Source: Devosia sp. (GTDB lineage Bacteria; Pseudomonadota; Alphaproteobacteria; Rhizobiales; Devosiaceae). From it: a stretch of 64,000 bases of DNA. Under the pieces are notes generated by a model that saw only the letters and a list, made by a program, of their open reading frames with translations, had not been told where the DNA came from and did no database searches. The translations under genes were made by a program, and so were the position numbers. Numbering within the stretch: the stretch's first letter is position 1; each line of letters opens with the position of its first letter. Shown piece by piece: positions 17,516 to 26,509 of this stretch. Where the stretch lies: the NCBI RefSeq assembly GCF_028290625.1, contig NZ_JAQGJM010000012.1, positions 62,001-126,000 on the forward strand, given 5' to 3'.

Positions 17516-18517
17516 CTAATCGGGCCGAGACCGCAGCACCGGGCTGACCGCAGCCAAAGCAAGGCGGCCCTTTCGCCATGTGCCGGGCGGTAATCCGACC
17601 AGCTTCTTGAAGGCGCGGTTGAATGCGGCCTCGGATTCGTATCCCACTTCGGCGCCCGCCTGCGCAATGCTGATCGCCGGGTTCTCCAACCGCCGGGCCG
17701 CCAGTTGCATGCGCCAGCGCGCGATGTACAGCATCGGCGTGTCGCTCGTGTAGTGGGCGAAACGATCCGCAAAGACCGAGCGGGACGAACCGACGGCCCG
17801 CGCCAGGCTTTCCAGGGTCCAGTTCTCCAGGGGCTGTCCATGGATGAGGCGCAGGGCGTGACCGACTTGCGGGTCACGCAGGCCCGAAAGCCAGCCGCGC
17901 GACTCCGCCGGCAGGGTATCGACATACTGGCGGATCACCTCGACGAAAAGCAGCTCGGCAAGCCTGGCCAGCACGATCTCTCCCCCAGGGCGGGGGCCCT
18001 GGGTTTCCGAAACGGCGTGGTGCACCAGATCGATGAGCCAGCCTTGCGCGGCCGTCCCCCGCCCGTGCAAGACCCGCGGCAACGACCTGATGAATGGATT
18101 GTATGGCCTGATATCGCAGCCCAAATAGCCGCAGATGAAGCGGCATGTGCCGGCGCCCGAGCCATCATTGACGATGTAGGGAAGCTGCCTGTCGATCGGA
18201 TTATGATAGACCGCCAGGTCCGGCTTGGCCCGCATCCCGACCGTCGAGCACAGAGCGTGCGCATCGTCCATGGGATAGGCGACGATGTCGCCGGCATGAA
18301 GCCGAAGCGGCTCGTCGGGGCCATCGATCAGCTCGGCCCAGCATGATCCTTCGATGACGGTGTGAAAAAAGAAGACATATTGCGAAGTCGGCATGACAGA
18401 AGCCGCAACCGCAGAGGCCTTGGGCGTCTCGGCCACCCAGGGTTCGCGAAAAGTGTTGTCGAAAAAGATCGCGCCGGTCAGCCGCACCGCCGCGAGTACA
18501 TCGGAGAGAACATCCAT
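17516..18517 (-). CDS. AraC-family transcriptional regulator (cupin + HTH)
   Basis: A 333-residue regulator. The N-terminal half is a cupin-like ligand domain of the AraC-binding type (HAGDIVAYPMDDAHALC). The C-terminal hundred residues carry the double helix-turn-helix, with LARAVGSSRSVFADRF and IAQAGAEVGYESEAAFNRAFKK. ATG at 18517 is preferred because GGAGG precedes it and the 52 residues added by the longer frame are low-complexity. It is divergent from the FAD oxidase gene at 18740 and likely controls it and the sulfite-oxidase-like gene. Confidence 0.85.
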   Translation of the reverse strand: MDVLSDVLAAVRLTGAIFFDNTFREPWVAETPKASAVAASVMPTSQYVFFFHTVIEGSCWAELIDGPDEPLRLHAGDIVAYPMDDAHALCSTVGMRAKPDLAVYHNPIDRQLPYIVNDGSGAGTCRFICGYLGCDIRPYNPFIRSLPRVLHGRGTAAQGWLIDLVHHAVSETQGPRPGGEIVLARLAELLFVEVIRQYVDTLPAESRGWLSGLRDPQVGHALRLIHGQPLENWTLESLARAVGSSRSVFADRFAHYTSDTPMLYIARWRMQLAARRLENPAISIAQAGAEVGYESEAAFNRAFKKLVGLPPGTWRKGRLALAAVSPVLRSRPD

Positions 18518-18739
18518 GGTCTCCGGCCTCCGATGGAAGGGCCCCGGCTTCTGACGCGCCAACCCCTCCAACCCTAGCAAACTATCCCCCAATGGGTCCC
18601 GGGACAAGGCGCAGCCTCCCCGGCACTGCCGCAGGGCAGGACGCCGGAGCAATGAAACGGGACGATCGGGCATTTTGCGGCCGCTGCCCCGGGCCTAGCA
18701 TCACGCCGGCGAGAGCCTGCCGGAGGAGGAGGAAAGGCC

Positions 18740-20116
18740 ATGGACACCGAAACGATCAACAGGTTTGCAGCGGGCCATCGCGGTGCGGTGCTCGATGGCG
18801 GGCATGCGGACTACGAGGAGGCCCGCAAGCTCTATAACGGCATGATCGACAAGCGGCCATTGATGATCGCCCGATGCTCGGACGTCGGCGACGTCATCGA
18901 GGCCGTCAATTTTGGCCGCGACAACGAACTCGCCATTGCCATCCGGGGCGGTGGCCACAATGGACCAGGCTTTGGCAGTGTCGATGATGGGCTGGTGATC
19001 GATCTGTCGATGATGAAGGGCGTGCGCATGAACCCCGCCGACAACACGGTCCGCGTCGAGCCGGGCTGCACCACTGGCGACGTCGATCACGCGACCCATG
19101 CATTCGGCCGGGCCGTACCGTTCGGCATCATTTCGACCACCGGGGTAGCCGGCCTGACGCTGAGTGGCGGCCACGGTTATCTCAGCCGGCAATATGGATT
19201 GACGATCGACAGCTTGATCGAGGCCGATGTGGTGCTTGCCGATGGCAGCTTCGTGACGGCCAGCGAGGCGCAGAATACCGATCTGCTATGGGCGCTGCGC
19301 GGTGGTGGCGGCAATTTCGGCGTGGTGACCAGCTTTCTGTTCCGCACCCATCCAGCCCAGGATGTGTATGGCGGACCCATCGTTTTCGACCTGTCCGAAG
19401 CCGCCACCGTCATGGCCTGGTATCGCCAGTTCCAGGCCAGCGCACCCGAGGACTTCTGCATCTGGCTGGGCTTGCAGACGATCCCGAGCGGGGAGCCGTT
19501 TCCGCGCGAGCATTGGGGCAAGCGGATGTGCATCCTCCTTGCCGCCCATAATGGCGATGAGGCCAAGGCCGCCGTCGACGCGGTACGCCAGGCCCTGCCA
19601 ACGCCGCTGTTCGACTGGGCTGGACCGATGCCATATCCTGCCCTGCAGAGCATGTTCGACGCCCTCTATCCCAAGGGCCTGCAATGGTACTGGAAAGGGG
19701 ACTTCGTCAAAGCGCTGCCGGATGCGGCCATCGAGGCTCATATCGCCCATATTGCGCAGGCACCCACCGACGAATGCCTCATGCACCTCTATCCGATCGA
19801 CGGCGCGGTGCATCGCAAGGCGAAGGGCGACACGGCCTGGAACTGCCGCGACGCCACCTGGTCGATGGTGATCGCCGCGATCGCCCCCGACGCAGGCCAA
19901 GCCGGTGCCCTCAAGACCTGGGCTCGGGCCTATTGGCAGGACGTCCACCAATACAACCTTGATGGCGGCTATCCGAACTTCATGATGGACGACGAAGGCG
20001 AGGAGCGGCTGCGCGCGACCTATGGCGACAACTATCCCAGGCTCGCCATGCTGAAGGCCAAGTTCGATCCACGGAACTTGTTCCGCGTGAACCAGAACGT
20101 TCGACCGGCCCATTAG
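18740..20116 (+). CDS. FAD-linked oxidase with covalent-FAD histidine (BBE-type)
   Basis: A 458-residue flavoprotein of the FAD_binding_4 plus BBE class, which oxidises alcohols or sugars and reduces oxygen. IRGGGHNGPG carries the FAD-linking His73; the second linking Cys found in bicovalent family members is replaced (FGIISTTGVAG), so FAD should be held by one bond. The C-terminal BBE segment is seen as YGDNYPRLAMLKAKFDPRNLF. GGAGGAGGA precedes the ATG. It lies 55 bases ahead of the sulfite-oxidase-like gene and divergent from AraC. No signal peptide is visible, so it is probably cytoplasmic. Substrate unknown. Confidence 0.85.
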   Translation: MDTETINRFAAGHRGAVLDGGHADYEEARKLYNGMIDKRPLMIARCSDVGDVIEAVNFGRDNELAIAIRGGGHNGPGFGSVDDGLVIDLSMMKGVRMNPADNTVRVEPGCTTGDVDHATHAFGRAVPFGIISTTGVAGLTLSGGHGYLSRQYGLTIDSLIEADVVLADGSFVTASEAQNTDLLWALRGGGGNFGVVTSFLFRTHPAQDVYGGPIVFDLSEAATVMAWYRQFQASAPEDFCIWLGLQTIPSGEPFPREHWGKRMCILLAAHNGDEAKAAVDAVRQALPTPLFDWAGPMPYPALQSMFDALYPKGLQWYWKGDFVKALPDAAIEAHIAHIAQAPTDECLMHLYPIDGAVHRKAKGDTAWNCRDATWSMVIAAIAPDAGQAGALKTWARAYWQDVHQYNLDGGYPNFMMDDEGEERLRATYGDNYPRLAMLKAKFDPRNLFRVNQNVRPAH

Positions 20117-20171
20117 CAACGCTCGCCGGGGCATCGCAAATTGGATCATCGATACCGGAGGAGACGCAATC

Positions 20172-21326
20172 ATGCATGACATCGCACGTAGAGATTTTAT
20201 CATCCAGGGTAGCGCCGCGCTGACGGCCGTGGCCTTGCTGCAGTCGTCCCAAGCCTATGCGTTTCCGCTGCGGCAAGGCGAAACCGTCATTCCCTGGCTC
20301 GATCAGCCCACGGAAAATCTCGAGCCGATAGGCGTACAGACGCAATTGGTCTGGGAGGATCTGGATTCCTGGATCACCCCCAATGACAAGTTTTTCTCGA
20401 TCTCCCACTTCGACCGGCCGATCATCGATCAGGCCGCCTGGAAGCTGGACGTGGACGGGCTGGTCAAAAAGCCCTTGAGCCTGACGCTGGAGGACATCAT
20501 GGCCCGCCCGCGCCAGGAGGTTGTGTTCACCGTCGAATGCTCGGGAAATCATGGGTTTCCCTTCTTCACCGGCGGCATCGGCAATGCCCGATGGGCTGGA
20601 ACACCGCTCGCCCCGATTCTCGAGGAAGCAGGGGTACTCGATGAGGGCATCGAGGTGGTGTTCTGGGGCGCGGATGCCGGCGAGATCGAAATCCGCGACA
20701 TGAAATTCACCCAGAATTTCGCCCGCAGCATGTCGCTGCAAGATGCCATGAGCCCCGACAACATCCTCTGCTACGAAATGAACGGCGAGGCCCTGCCCGC
20801 AGCCAACGGGTTTCCGCTCAGGTTGATCGCGCCGGGTTGGTACGGGATCGCCAATGCCAAATGGCTGAAACGCATCGAACTGCGCGACCGGCGCTTCACC
20901 AGCCTGCTGATGGGCCGCGACTATGTCACCATCCGCGAGGAGGAGCATAACGGCGAATCCGTATGGGCCGAAACCTCGGTCGGCCGCGCCCGCCTGAAAT
21001 CGGCTCCGGCACGGGTCACCCAGGTCGGTTCGGACTATCGGATCGTCGGGGCGGCCTGGGGCGCGCCGATCGATCATGTCGAAGTCCAAATCGATGACGG
21101 ACCATGGTCACCCGCGACTGTGGATGAGAGCGAAACGGCAGACCATGCCTGGAAAATCTGGTCGCTCGACTGGCCCAGCCCACCGTCGGGCGAACACACC
21201 GTGACCTCGCGGGCGTTCGACACGGCCGGAATGGTCCAGCCGGCGATGGACGATCCGATCATTGCGAAAAAGCATACCTATTGGGAAAGCAACGGTCAGG
21301 TAACACGGCGCATCAGCATCAACTGA
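20172..21326 (+). CDS. Tat-exported molybdopterin oxidoreductase, sulfite oxidase family
   Basis: A 384-residue molybdenum-cofactor enzyme. ARRDFI followed by a hydrophobic stretch to about residue 30 (SQAYA) is a twin-arginine signal, so it folds with cofactor inside and works in the periplasm. The Mo-binding domain has the cysteine ligand in VECSGNH (Cys123) and PLRLIAPGWYG; a C-terminal dimerisation (Mo-co_dimer) domain follows from about residue 260. There is no haem domain, as in SorT/SorA types, so an external cytochrome c is needed. Sulfite is the family-typical substrate, but related proteins act on other compounds. Likely co-transcribed with the FAD oxidase. Confidence 0.83.
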   Translation: MHDIARRDFIIQGSAALTAVALLQSSQAYAFPLRQGETVIPWLDQPTENLEPIGVQTQLVWEDLDSWITPNDKFFSISHFDRPIIDQAAWKLDVDGLVKKPLSLTLEDIMARPRQEVVFTVECSGNHGFPFFTGGIGNARWAGTPLAPILEEAGVLDEGIEVVFWGADAGEIEIRDMKFTQNFARSMSLQDAMSPDNILCYEMNGEALPAANGFPLRLIAPGWYGIANAKWLKRIELRDRRFTSLLMGRDYVTIREEEHNGESVWAETSVGRARLKSAPARVTQVGSDYRIVGAAWGAPIDHVEVQIDDGPWSPATVDESETADHAWKIWSLDWPSPPSGEHTVTSRAFDTAGMVQPAMDDPIIAKKHTYWESNGQVTRRISIN

Positions 21327-21383
21327 ACGTCCTTGCGGGAACGCGCTAGCGTCGAGAGCCGCCTCGGCGCCGGCGCCTCTCGA

Positions 21384-21455
21384 TCATGAGACCTTCCACA
21401 GCGCGGCGTTTTTCGCCACGAAGGCTTCGAACGAGCCCGGAGCCCGGCCGATGGT
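21384..21455 (-). pseudogene. C-terminal remnant of an NAD(P)-binding NmrA-like protein
   Basis: On the minus strand the codons just before the stop at 21384 read TIGRAPGSFEAFVAKNAALW, which resembles the end of NmrA-type NAD(P)-binding proteins (GRPPRSFEDFVARNAAAW pattern). No body of such a gene is found upstream; the preceding codons are not family-like. I read it as a decayed gene end. Recognition is from memory of the family and rests on about 20 residues. Confidence 0.4.
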
Positions 21456-21582
21456 TTCCCCGCGAGAAGGCCGATGCCGGTTATTTGGAGGCGCTATCGC
21501 GCTTCATAATCTCCGGGGTTGGAGTTGATCACAGTGACCCCGGCGGGACCGTCTGAGGGATAGGCCATCCTGGAATTGTCGA

Positions 21583-21852
21583 TCAGCCTGCAGAAACCAG
21601 CCGCAGGCCAATGACCCTGCCCAGGATGAGAAGAATGCAGCAGATCTGCATTGGCGCGGCGAAATCGCCCAGGACGGCGGTGCCGAGGATTGCGCTGCCG
21701 GCGGCGCCGATGCCGGTCCAGACCGCATAGCCGGTGCCCATGGGCGGCGCCGGATGGGTGCTCAGCGCCTGTTCCGGCCATGGCTTCAAGCTTGGTCCGG
21801 TGATTGCGGCGGGACTAGCGGATGCCATCGTGGGCGCTCGGGCGGCAAGCAA
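21583..21852 (-). pseudogene. Truncated SMR (SugE/EmrE-type) transporter remnant
   Basis: The last 55 codons encode the second half of a small multidrug resistance protein: GTGYAVWTGIGAAGSAILG, then a helix with ICCILLILGRVIGLRLV. The first half, with the membrane glutamate of helix 1, is missing: upstream codons in this frame (ALSTHPAPPM and before) no longer encode a hydrophobic helix and no ribosome-binding site is visible. An intact SMR protein has about 105 residues with four helices; here only two are left. The region 21327-21953 holds no intact gene. Confidence 0.6.
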
Positions 21853-21953
21853 AATTCCGGCCTGGGCGGCGGCGAGACGGACACCCTAAGTCGAACGGTC
21901 TTTATAGCTGACGAAGATGCCGCTGTTATGAGACTGCGCGAGGCAGTCGGCGA

Positions 21954-22658
21954 TCAGCGCGAGAAGGCGCTGGCGAAGCGGCCGCGGGAGCGCTCGATGT
22001 GGTGGCGCATTGCGATTTCGGCCGCCTGCGGGTCGCGGCGGATCAGCGCCTCGATGATCTGCTGGTGCTCCTGAATGGCATCGGCAGTGGCGCGGGCGTG
22101 GTAGAACAGCCTGAACAGGTGGACGTGGGTATGCAGGTTTGCCAGCGTCTCCTGCACGAGTTCATTGCCGCTCGCGTGGGCGATCAGGTCGTGAAACTCG
22201 CTATCGAGTTGGGCGAAGCGGCTATAGGCCTCCACTTGTGGCCCGGTTTCGCCGGCCTGCATTTCGCCGGCAAGCTTGATCAGGGCGGCGTGCGCCTCCT
22301 CGGTCATGCTCAGTGCGGCCCGGCCCGCGGCAAACGGCTCGAGCAGCAGGCGCAACTCATAGAGTTGATGAAGCCGCGCACTGTCTAGCTGGTCGGCGGC
22401 GCTGTAGCCGATGAGGTGGGCCTTGACCACCAGGCCCTGGGCTTCAAGCCGTGATAGGGCTTCGCGGATCGGCGTTTGCGAGACGCCAAGTTCGCGCACC
22501 AGCCGGTCCACCGAAATGCGGCCACCGGGCGTGATCTGGCGCGACATCAACTGCGAATAGATGGCGTTGTAGACTTCATCGCCCAGTCGCGTGGGACGCT
22601 TGAGCTGTGTCGACGGCACCATTCGCTTCTCACTGATGACCAAAATCGCTTCTTCCAT
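21954..22658 (-). CDS. GntR-family (FCD domain) transcriptional regulator
   Basis: A 234-residue FadR-subfamily regulator. The winged helix covers about 25-95 (ISVDRLVRELGVSQTPIREALSRLEAQGLV), followed by an all-helical FCD ligand domain with metal-binding-type residues in FHDLIAHASGN and MRHHIERS. It is divergent from the Ldh2-type dehydrogenase gene and the promoter/operator between them is described separately, so it is the probable repressor of the 22735-33033 catabolic unit, lifted by an organic acid. ATG at 22622 is an alternative start. Confidence 0.87.
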   Translation of the reverse strand: MEEAILVISEKRMVPSTQLKRPTRLGDEVYNAIYSQLMSRQITPGGRISVDRLVRELGVSQTPIREALSRLEAQGLVVKAHLIGYSAADQLDSARLHQLYELRLLLEPFAAGRAALSMTEEAHAALIKLAGEMQAGETGPQVEAYSRFAQLDSEFHDLIAHASGNELVQETLANLHTHVHLFRLFYHARATADAIQEHQQIIEALIRRDPQAAEIAMRHHIERSRGRFASAFSR

Positions 22659-22666
22659 ACCAGCTA

Positions 22667-22726
22667 TTGACGTGCCTTTGCGATAGCACCATAGTCCGCC
22701 CGGTTCAATCAGATATCCGATCGGAT
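22667..22726 (+). promoter_or_regulatory. Promoter and palindromic operator of the Ldh2/Fe-ADH operon
   Basis: TTGACG (22667-22672), a 17-base spacer and CATAGT (22690-22695) form a sigma70-like promoter. Just after the expected transcript start lies the perfect 12-base palindrome ATCCGATCGGAT (22715-22726), inside a wider GATAT...ATATC frame, well placed for repression by the divergently encoded FCD regulator. The operon's first codon is the TTG at 22735, so the leader is about 30 bases. Confidence 0.5.
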
Positions 22727-22734
22727 TTTATATC

Positions 22735-23763
22735 TTGCCGCTTCTTGCCGCCGATCAAATCCGTCAAACCGCCGAGCGCGCCCTGGTCAGGGCGGGCGTG
22801 CCTGCGCCCAGCGCGGTGGTCCAGGTCGATCTCTGGCTCGACGCGGAACTGCGCGGCGTGCCCTCGCATGGCCTGTTGCGACTGGAGCGCATCGTGCAGC
22901 GGATCGAGGCCGGATTGGCCGATCCACATGTGACGGGCATCCACACCTGGCAGGGTAGCAGTTATCTGGCCGTCGACGGGCGGCAGGGCCTGGGCCCGAT
23001 CGTTGCCAACGCCGCGCTGGCCCGGATACAGGAACGGGCGCGCCATTCGGGCATTGCCATAGCGGCAGTCGCCAATGCGCAGCATATCGGCATGCTCGCC
23101 TGGTATGCCGAGCGGGTGGCTCGCGAGGGTCAGGCCGCGATCGTGCTGTCGACCAGCGAGGCCCTGGTTCATCCCTGGGGTGGGCGCAAGGCCTTGGTCG
23201 GCACCAATCCCATAGCCATCGGCATTCCGACCGGCGAAACCGATCCGTTCGTGATGGATACCGCAACCAGCGTGGTCTCGATGGGGGAAATCCACGACCG
23301 CGCCAATCGGGGACAGGCCATTCCCGAAGGTTGGGCGCTCGACGCCGACGGCAACCCTACCACCGACGCCGAGGCGGCCAAACGCGGCGCCATTGCGCCA
23401 TTCGGCGAGGCCAAGGGCTATGCGCTGGGCCTGGCCTTCGAGCTGTTGGTGGCCAGCCTTTCGGGCGCCGCTTTGGGCACCGATGTGCATGGGACGCTCG
23501 ACACCACTCGGCTGTGTAACAAGGGCGATGTGTTCATCGTCATCGACGGGCCCCGCGTGGCGGGTCTCTCGGCCTATCTCGACATTATCCGCTCGGCTGA
23601 ACCGGCCGCCGGGTTCGACGCGGTGCTGGTGCCCGGTGAGCGCGGCCGGGCCAATCGTGCCGCCCGACTGACGGACGGCGTAGTCATCGCCGATCCCGTC
23701 TGGGCGCGGCTTCAGCAACTGGCCGATGGCCCCATTCAACAACAGCAGCACGTCCTATCATGA
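22735..23763 (+). CDS. Ldh2-family (malate/lactate/ureidoglycolate) NAD(P) dehydrogenase
   Basis: A 342-residue enzyme of the LDH2/MDH/YlbC fold, which oxidises 2-hydroxy acids or reduces imines such as delta-1-pyrroline-2-carboxylate with NAD(P). Family marks: the N-terminal helix LVRAGVPAPSA, GVPSHGLLRL with the catalytic His, NAQHIGMLAWY, TNPIAIGIP and GDVFIVID near the end. The start is TTG at 22735, the only start after the operator. It overlaps the Fe-alcohol dehydrogenase gene (ATGA). First gene of a GntR-controlled catabolic operon; the exact hydroxy acid is not determinable. Confidence 0.85.
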   Translation: MPLLAADQIRQTAERALVRAGVPAPSAVVQVDLWLDAELRGVPSHGLLRLERIVQRIEAGLADPHVTGIHTWQGSSYLAVDGRQGLGPIVANAALARIQERARHSGIAIAAVANAQHIGMLAWYAERVAREGQAAIVLSTSEALVHPWGGRKALVGTNPIAIGIPTGETDPFVMDTATSVVSMGEIHDRANRGQAIPEGWALDADGNPTTDAEAAKRGAIAPFGEAKGYALGLAFELLVASLSGAALGTDVHGTLDTTRLCNKGDVFIVIDGPRVAGLSAYLDIIRSAEPAAGFDAVLVPGERGRANRAARLTDGVVIADPVWARLQQLADGPIQQQQHVLS

Positions 23764-25007
23764 CCCCTATTTTTGCCGCATCGCGCTTGCCGCGCAATCT
23801 CGTGTTCGGCGCCGGCCAGCGGGCCGCGTTGGCGGGCTACGTGGCACCGCTCGGCAAGCGGGCGCTGCTGGTGACCGACGAACGGTTCGCCGGCGCGGTC
23901 GAGTTCAACACCATGGTCGATCAGTTGCGGCAGGCGGGTATTGCGGTGGATGTTTATGACCGCACCGTCGCGGAACTGCCGGCTTCCTGCATTCTCGACG
24001 GTCTCGAGCATGGCAAGCGCTTTGGTGCCGATGTCGTCGTGGGCGTTGGCGGCGGCAGTTGCCTCGACGCGGCCAAGATGATTGCCCTGCTGCTCAGCCA
24101 TGGCGGACAGCCGTCCGATTACTATGGCGAGTTCAAGATTCCAGGACCAATCCTGCCGCTGGTGGCGGTGCCGACGACGGCAGGCACGGGGTCGGAAGTC
24201 ACGCCCGTCGCAGTGATCGCCGATCCGGACCGCGCCGTTAAGGTGGGAATTGCCAGCCCCCATCTCATTCCCCATACGGCGATCTGCGATCCGGAGCTGA
24301 CCTATACATGCCCCCCCGGACTGACGGCGGTATCGGGTGCCGATGCGCTGACCCACGCGATCGAAGCGTTCACCACGCTGCGCCGCGCGGCGGATGCGCA
24401 GACCGTGCATGAGCATGTCTTCGTCGGCAAGAATGCGTTCTCCGATCAGTACGCGCTGCAGGCGATCCGGCTGATCTCTGGAAGTCTCAAGGCCGCCTAT
24501 GATAACGGCGCGGACCATGGCGCCCGTGAGCGGCTGATGATGGGTGCGACCCTTGCCGGCCTCGCCTTTGGCACAGCTGGCACCGCCGCCGCCCATGCGG
24601 TGCAATATCCGGTTGGCGCGCTGACCCACACGCCGCACGGGGCCGGGGTGGCGGTCATGATGCCCTATGTGCTGGAGTTCAACCGCTCCCACGCCGAGGC
24701 CGAAATGGCCGAGATCGCCGATGCCATGGGCGTGGCGAGTGCAGGGATGGACCAGGCCAAGAAGGCTTCGGCGGCCATTGACGCGGTAGCTGCGCTGTTC
24801 GCCGCAGTGGGCATTCCGAAAACCCTCAAGGATCTCGGCCTCCGCGAAGAAGATTTAACCTGGACGGCGGAAGCCGCGTTGGGCGCGACGCGCCTTATCA
24901 AGAACAATCCGCGCCCGCTCGACACGGCATCCATGACGCAACTCGTCAATGCCGCCTTCGTGGGCGATCGCGCCGCCTTGCGCGGCACAGTCAAGGAACC
25001 AGCATGA
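23760..25007 (+). CDS. Iron-containing alcohol dehydrogenase
   Basis: A 415-residue group III dehydrogenase. The NAD-binding GVGGGSCLDAAK is near residue 95; metal ligands are the Asp and His of GADALTHAIE and the histidines of AAHAVQYPVGALTHTPHG; PTTAGTGSEVTP is conserved. It would interconvert an alcohol or hydroxy acid with the aldehyde, feeding the aldehyde dehydrogenase whose gene overlaps its end by ATGA. The substrate is not determinable. Confidence 0.9.
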   Translation: MTPIFAASRLPRNLVFGAGQRAALAGYVAPLGKRALLVTDERFAGAVEFNTMVDQLRQAGIAVDVYDRTVAELPASCILDGLEHGKRFGADVVVGVGGGSCLDAAKMIALLLSHGGQPSDYYGEFKIPGPILPLVAVPTTAGTGSEVTPVAVIADPDRAVKVGIASPHLIPHTAICDPELTYTCPPGLTAVSGADALTHAIEAFTTLRRAADAQTVHEHVFVGKNAFSDQYALQAIRLISGSLKAAYDNGADHGARERLMMGATLAGLAFGTAGTAAAHAVQYPVGALTHTPHGAGVAVMMPYVLEFNRSHAEAEMAEIADAMGVASAGMDQAKKASAAIDAVAALFAAVGIPKTLKDLGLREEDLTWTAEAALGATRLIKNNPRPLDTASMTQLVNAAFVGDRAALRGTVKEPA

Positions 25008-26479
25008 ACAAGCACACACCCTTTGTTGGCCTCAGCTTCGATCCGGCCAAGCTGCCGTCGGATCTGTGGATCGATGGGCAGTGGCGGCCTGGCTCGGCCA
25101 AGGCCCGGATCGATGTGCTCGACCCATCGACGGGCAAGACGATCACCTCGGTCGCCGATGCGAGCATCGAAGACGCGATGGCGGCGGTTACTGCTGCGCA
25201 CAAGGCCGGTCCCGGCTGGGCTGCCACGGCGCCGCGCCAGCGTGCCGAAATCCTGCGCCGCTGCTTTGAACTGATGATCTCCCGCCGCGACATGCTGGCC
25301 GAGCTGATCAGCCTCGAAAACGGCAAATCGCTCAGCGACGCCAAGGGCGAAGTGAGCTATGCGGCAGAGTTCTTCCGCTGGTTCTCCGAGGAGGCCGTGC
25401 GCCTCAATGGCGACATCTACACCGCTCCCAGCGGGGCCAACAAGATCGTGGTGGAGCATCAGCCTATCGGCGTATCGATCCTGGTTACGCCATGGAATTT
25501 CCCGGCCGCCATGGCCACCCGCAAGATTGCTCCGGCGCTGGCCGCGGGCTGCACGGTGGTGCTGAAGCCGGCGACGGAAACGCCACTGACGGCTTATGCG
25601 CTGGCCGAAATCTATGCCGAGGCCGGGGTTCCCGCTGGCGTTGTCAACGTGCTGACGACGTCGCGTTCGGGCGCCACCGTCAGCGCCATGCTGCACGATA
25701 GTCGCGTGCGCAAGCTCTCCTTTACCGGCTCGACCGAAGTGGGGCGCAAGCTGCTGCACGAGGCTGCGGATACCGTGATTTCTTGCTCGATGGAGCTGGG
25801 CGGCAATGCGCCGTTCATTGTGTTCGACGACGCCGACCTCGACGCCGCGCTCGACGGCGCCATGATTGCCAAGATGCGCAATGGCGGCGAAGCCTGCACG
25901 GCCGCCAATCGCTTTTACGTGCAGGACGGCATTCTGGAGGCCTTTTCCGCCGGACTTGTCCAGCGCATGGCGGCGCTGAAGGTGGGCGCTGGGTATGATG
26001 CGCAGACCCAGTGTGGACCGCTGATCAATCAGGATGCGGTGGACCGTATCGGTGGGCTGGTCGACGACGCAGTGGGGCAAGGCGCGACAGTGCTGACCGG
26101 CGGCAAGGCCTCGGGTGGTGAAGGCTTTTACTTCCCGCCCACCGTGATCAGCAATGTGCCGGCAACCGCCAGCATCAGCCGCGAGGAAATCTTCGGGCCG
26201 GTTGCCGCCATCACCAGCTTTGCCAGCGAAGACGAGGCGGTCGCGGCCGCCAATGACACCGAGTATGGGCTCATCGCCTATGTCTACACTCGCGACGTGG
26301 GGCGCGGCATGCGCGTTTCCGAACGCCTCGAAAGCGGCATGATCGGTGTCAATCGAGGCCTCGTGTCCGATCCCGCGGCCCCGTTCGGTGGGGTCAAGCA
26401 GAGCGGGCTGGGCCGCGAGGGCGCCCATCACGGGATCATGGAATTCTGCGAAACCAAATATATCGCCGTGAGCTGGTAG
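25004..26479 (+). CDS. NAD(P)-dependent aldehyde dehydrogenase (succinate-semialdehyde type)
   Basis: A 491-residue ALDH. VTPWNFP, the catalytic Glu in MELGGNAP and the catalytic Cys in GGEACTAANR are present, plus the cofactor-loop GSTEVG. The overall pattern (FFRWFSEEAVRLNGD, AAPFGGVKQSGLGREG) is that of the succinate-semialdehyde/glutarate-semialdehyde group. It is coupled to the Fe-alcohol dehydrogenase by ATGA and is followed after 30 bases by the enolase-superfamily gene. It probably converts a dicarboxylic semialdehyde to the acid. Confidence 0.9.
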   Translation: MNKHTPFVGLSFDPAKLPSDLWIDGQWRPGSAKARIDVLDPSTGKTITSVADASIEDAMAAVTAAHKAGPGWAATAPRQRAEILRRCFELMISRRDMLAELISLENGKSLSDAKGEVSYAAEFFRWFSEEAVRLNGDIYTAPSGANKIVVEHQPIGVSILVTPWNFPAAMATRKIAPALAAGCTVVLKPATETPLTAYALAEIYAEAGVPAGVVNVLTTSRSGATVSAMLHDSRVRKLSFTGSTEVGRKLLHEAADTVISCSMELGGNAPFIVFDDADLDAALDGAMIAKMRNGGEACTAANRFYVQDGILEAFSAGLVQRMAALKVGAGYDAQTQCGPLINQDAVDRIGGLVDDAVGQGATVLTGGKASGGEGFYFPPTVISNVPATASISREEIFGPVAAITSFASEDEAVAAANDTEYGLIAYVYTRDVGRGMRVSERLESGMIGVNRGLVSDPAAPFGGVKQSGLGREGAHHGIMEFCETKYIAVSW

Positions 26480-26509
26480 CCAGCAGCGCGGCACTGAGGA
26501 GGACGTGCA

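Noticed and set aside
18518..18739. Possible small gene between AraC and the FAD oxidase
   Set aside because: Only low-complexity shadows on both strands; it is the divergent promoter region, though I could not define the boxes.
24665..26494. Long open frame (609 codons) on the minus strand
   Set aside because: It is antisense to the aldehyde and alcohol dehydrogenase genes, rich in His/Gly/Arg as shadows of GC-rich coding are, and has no family resemblance.
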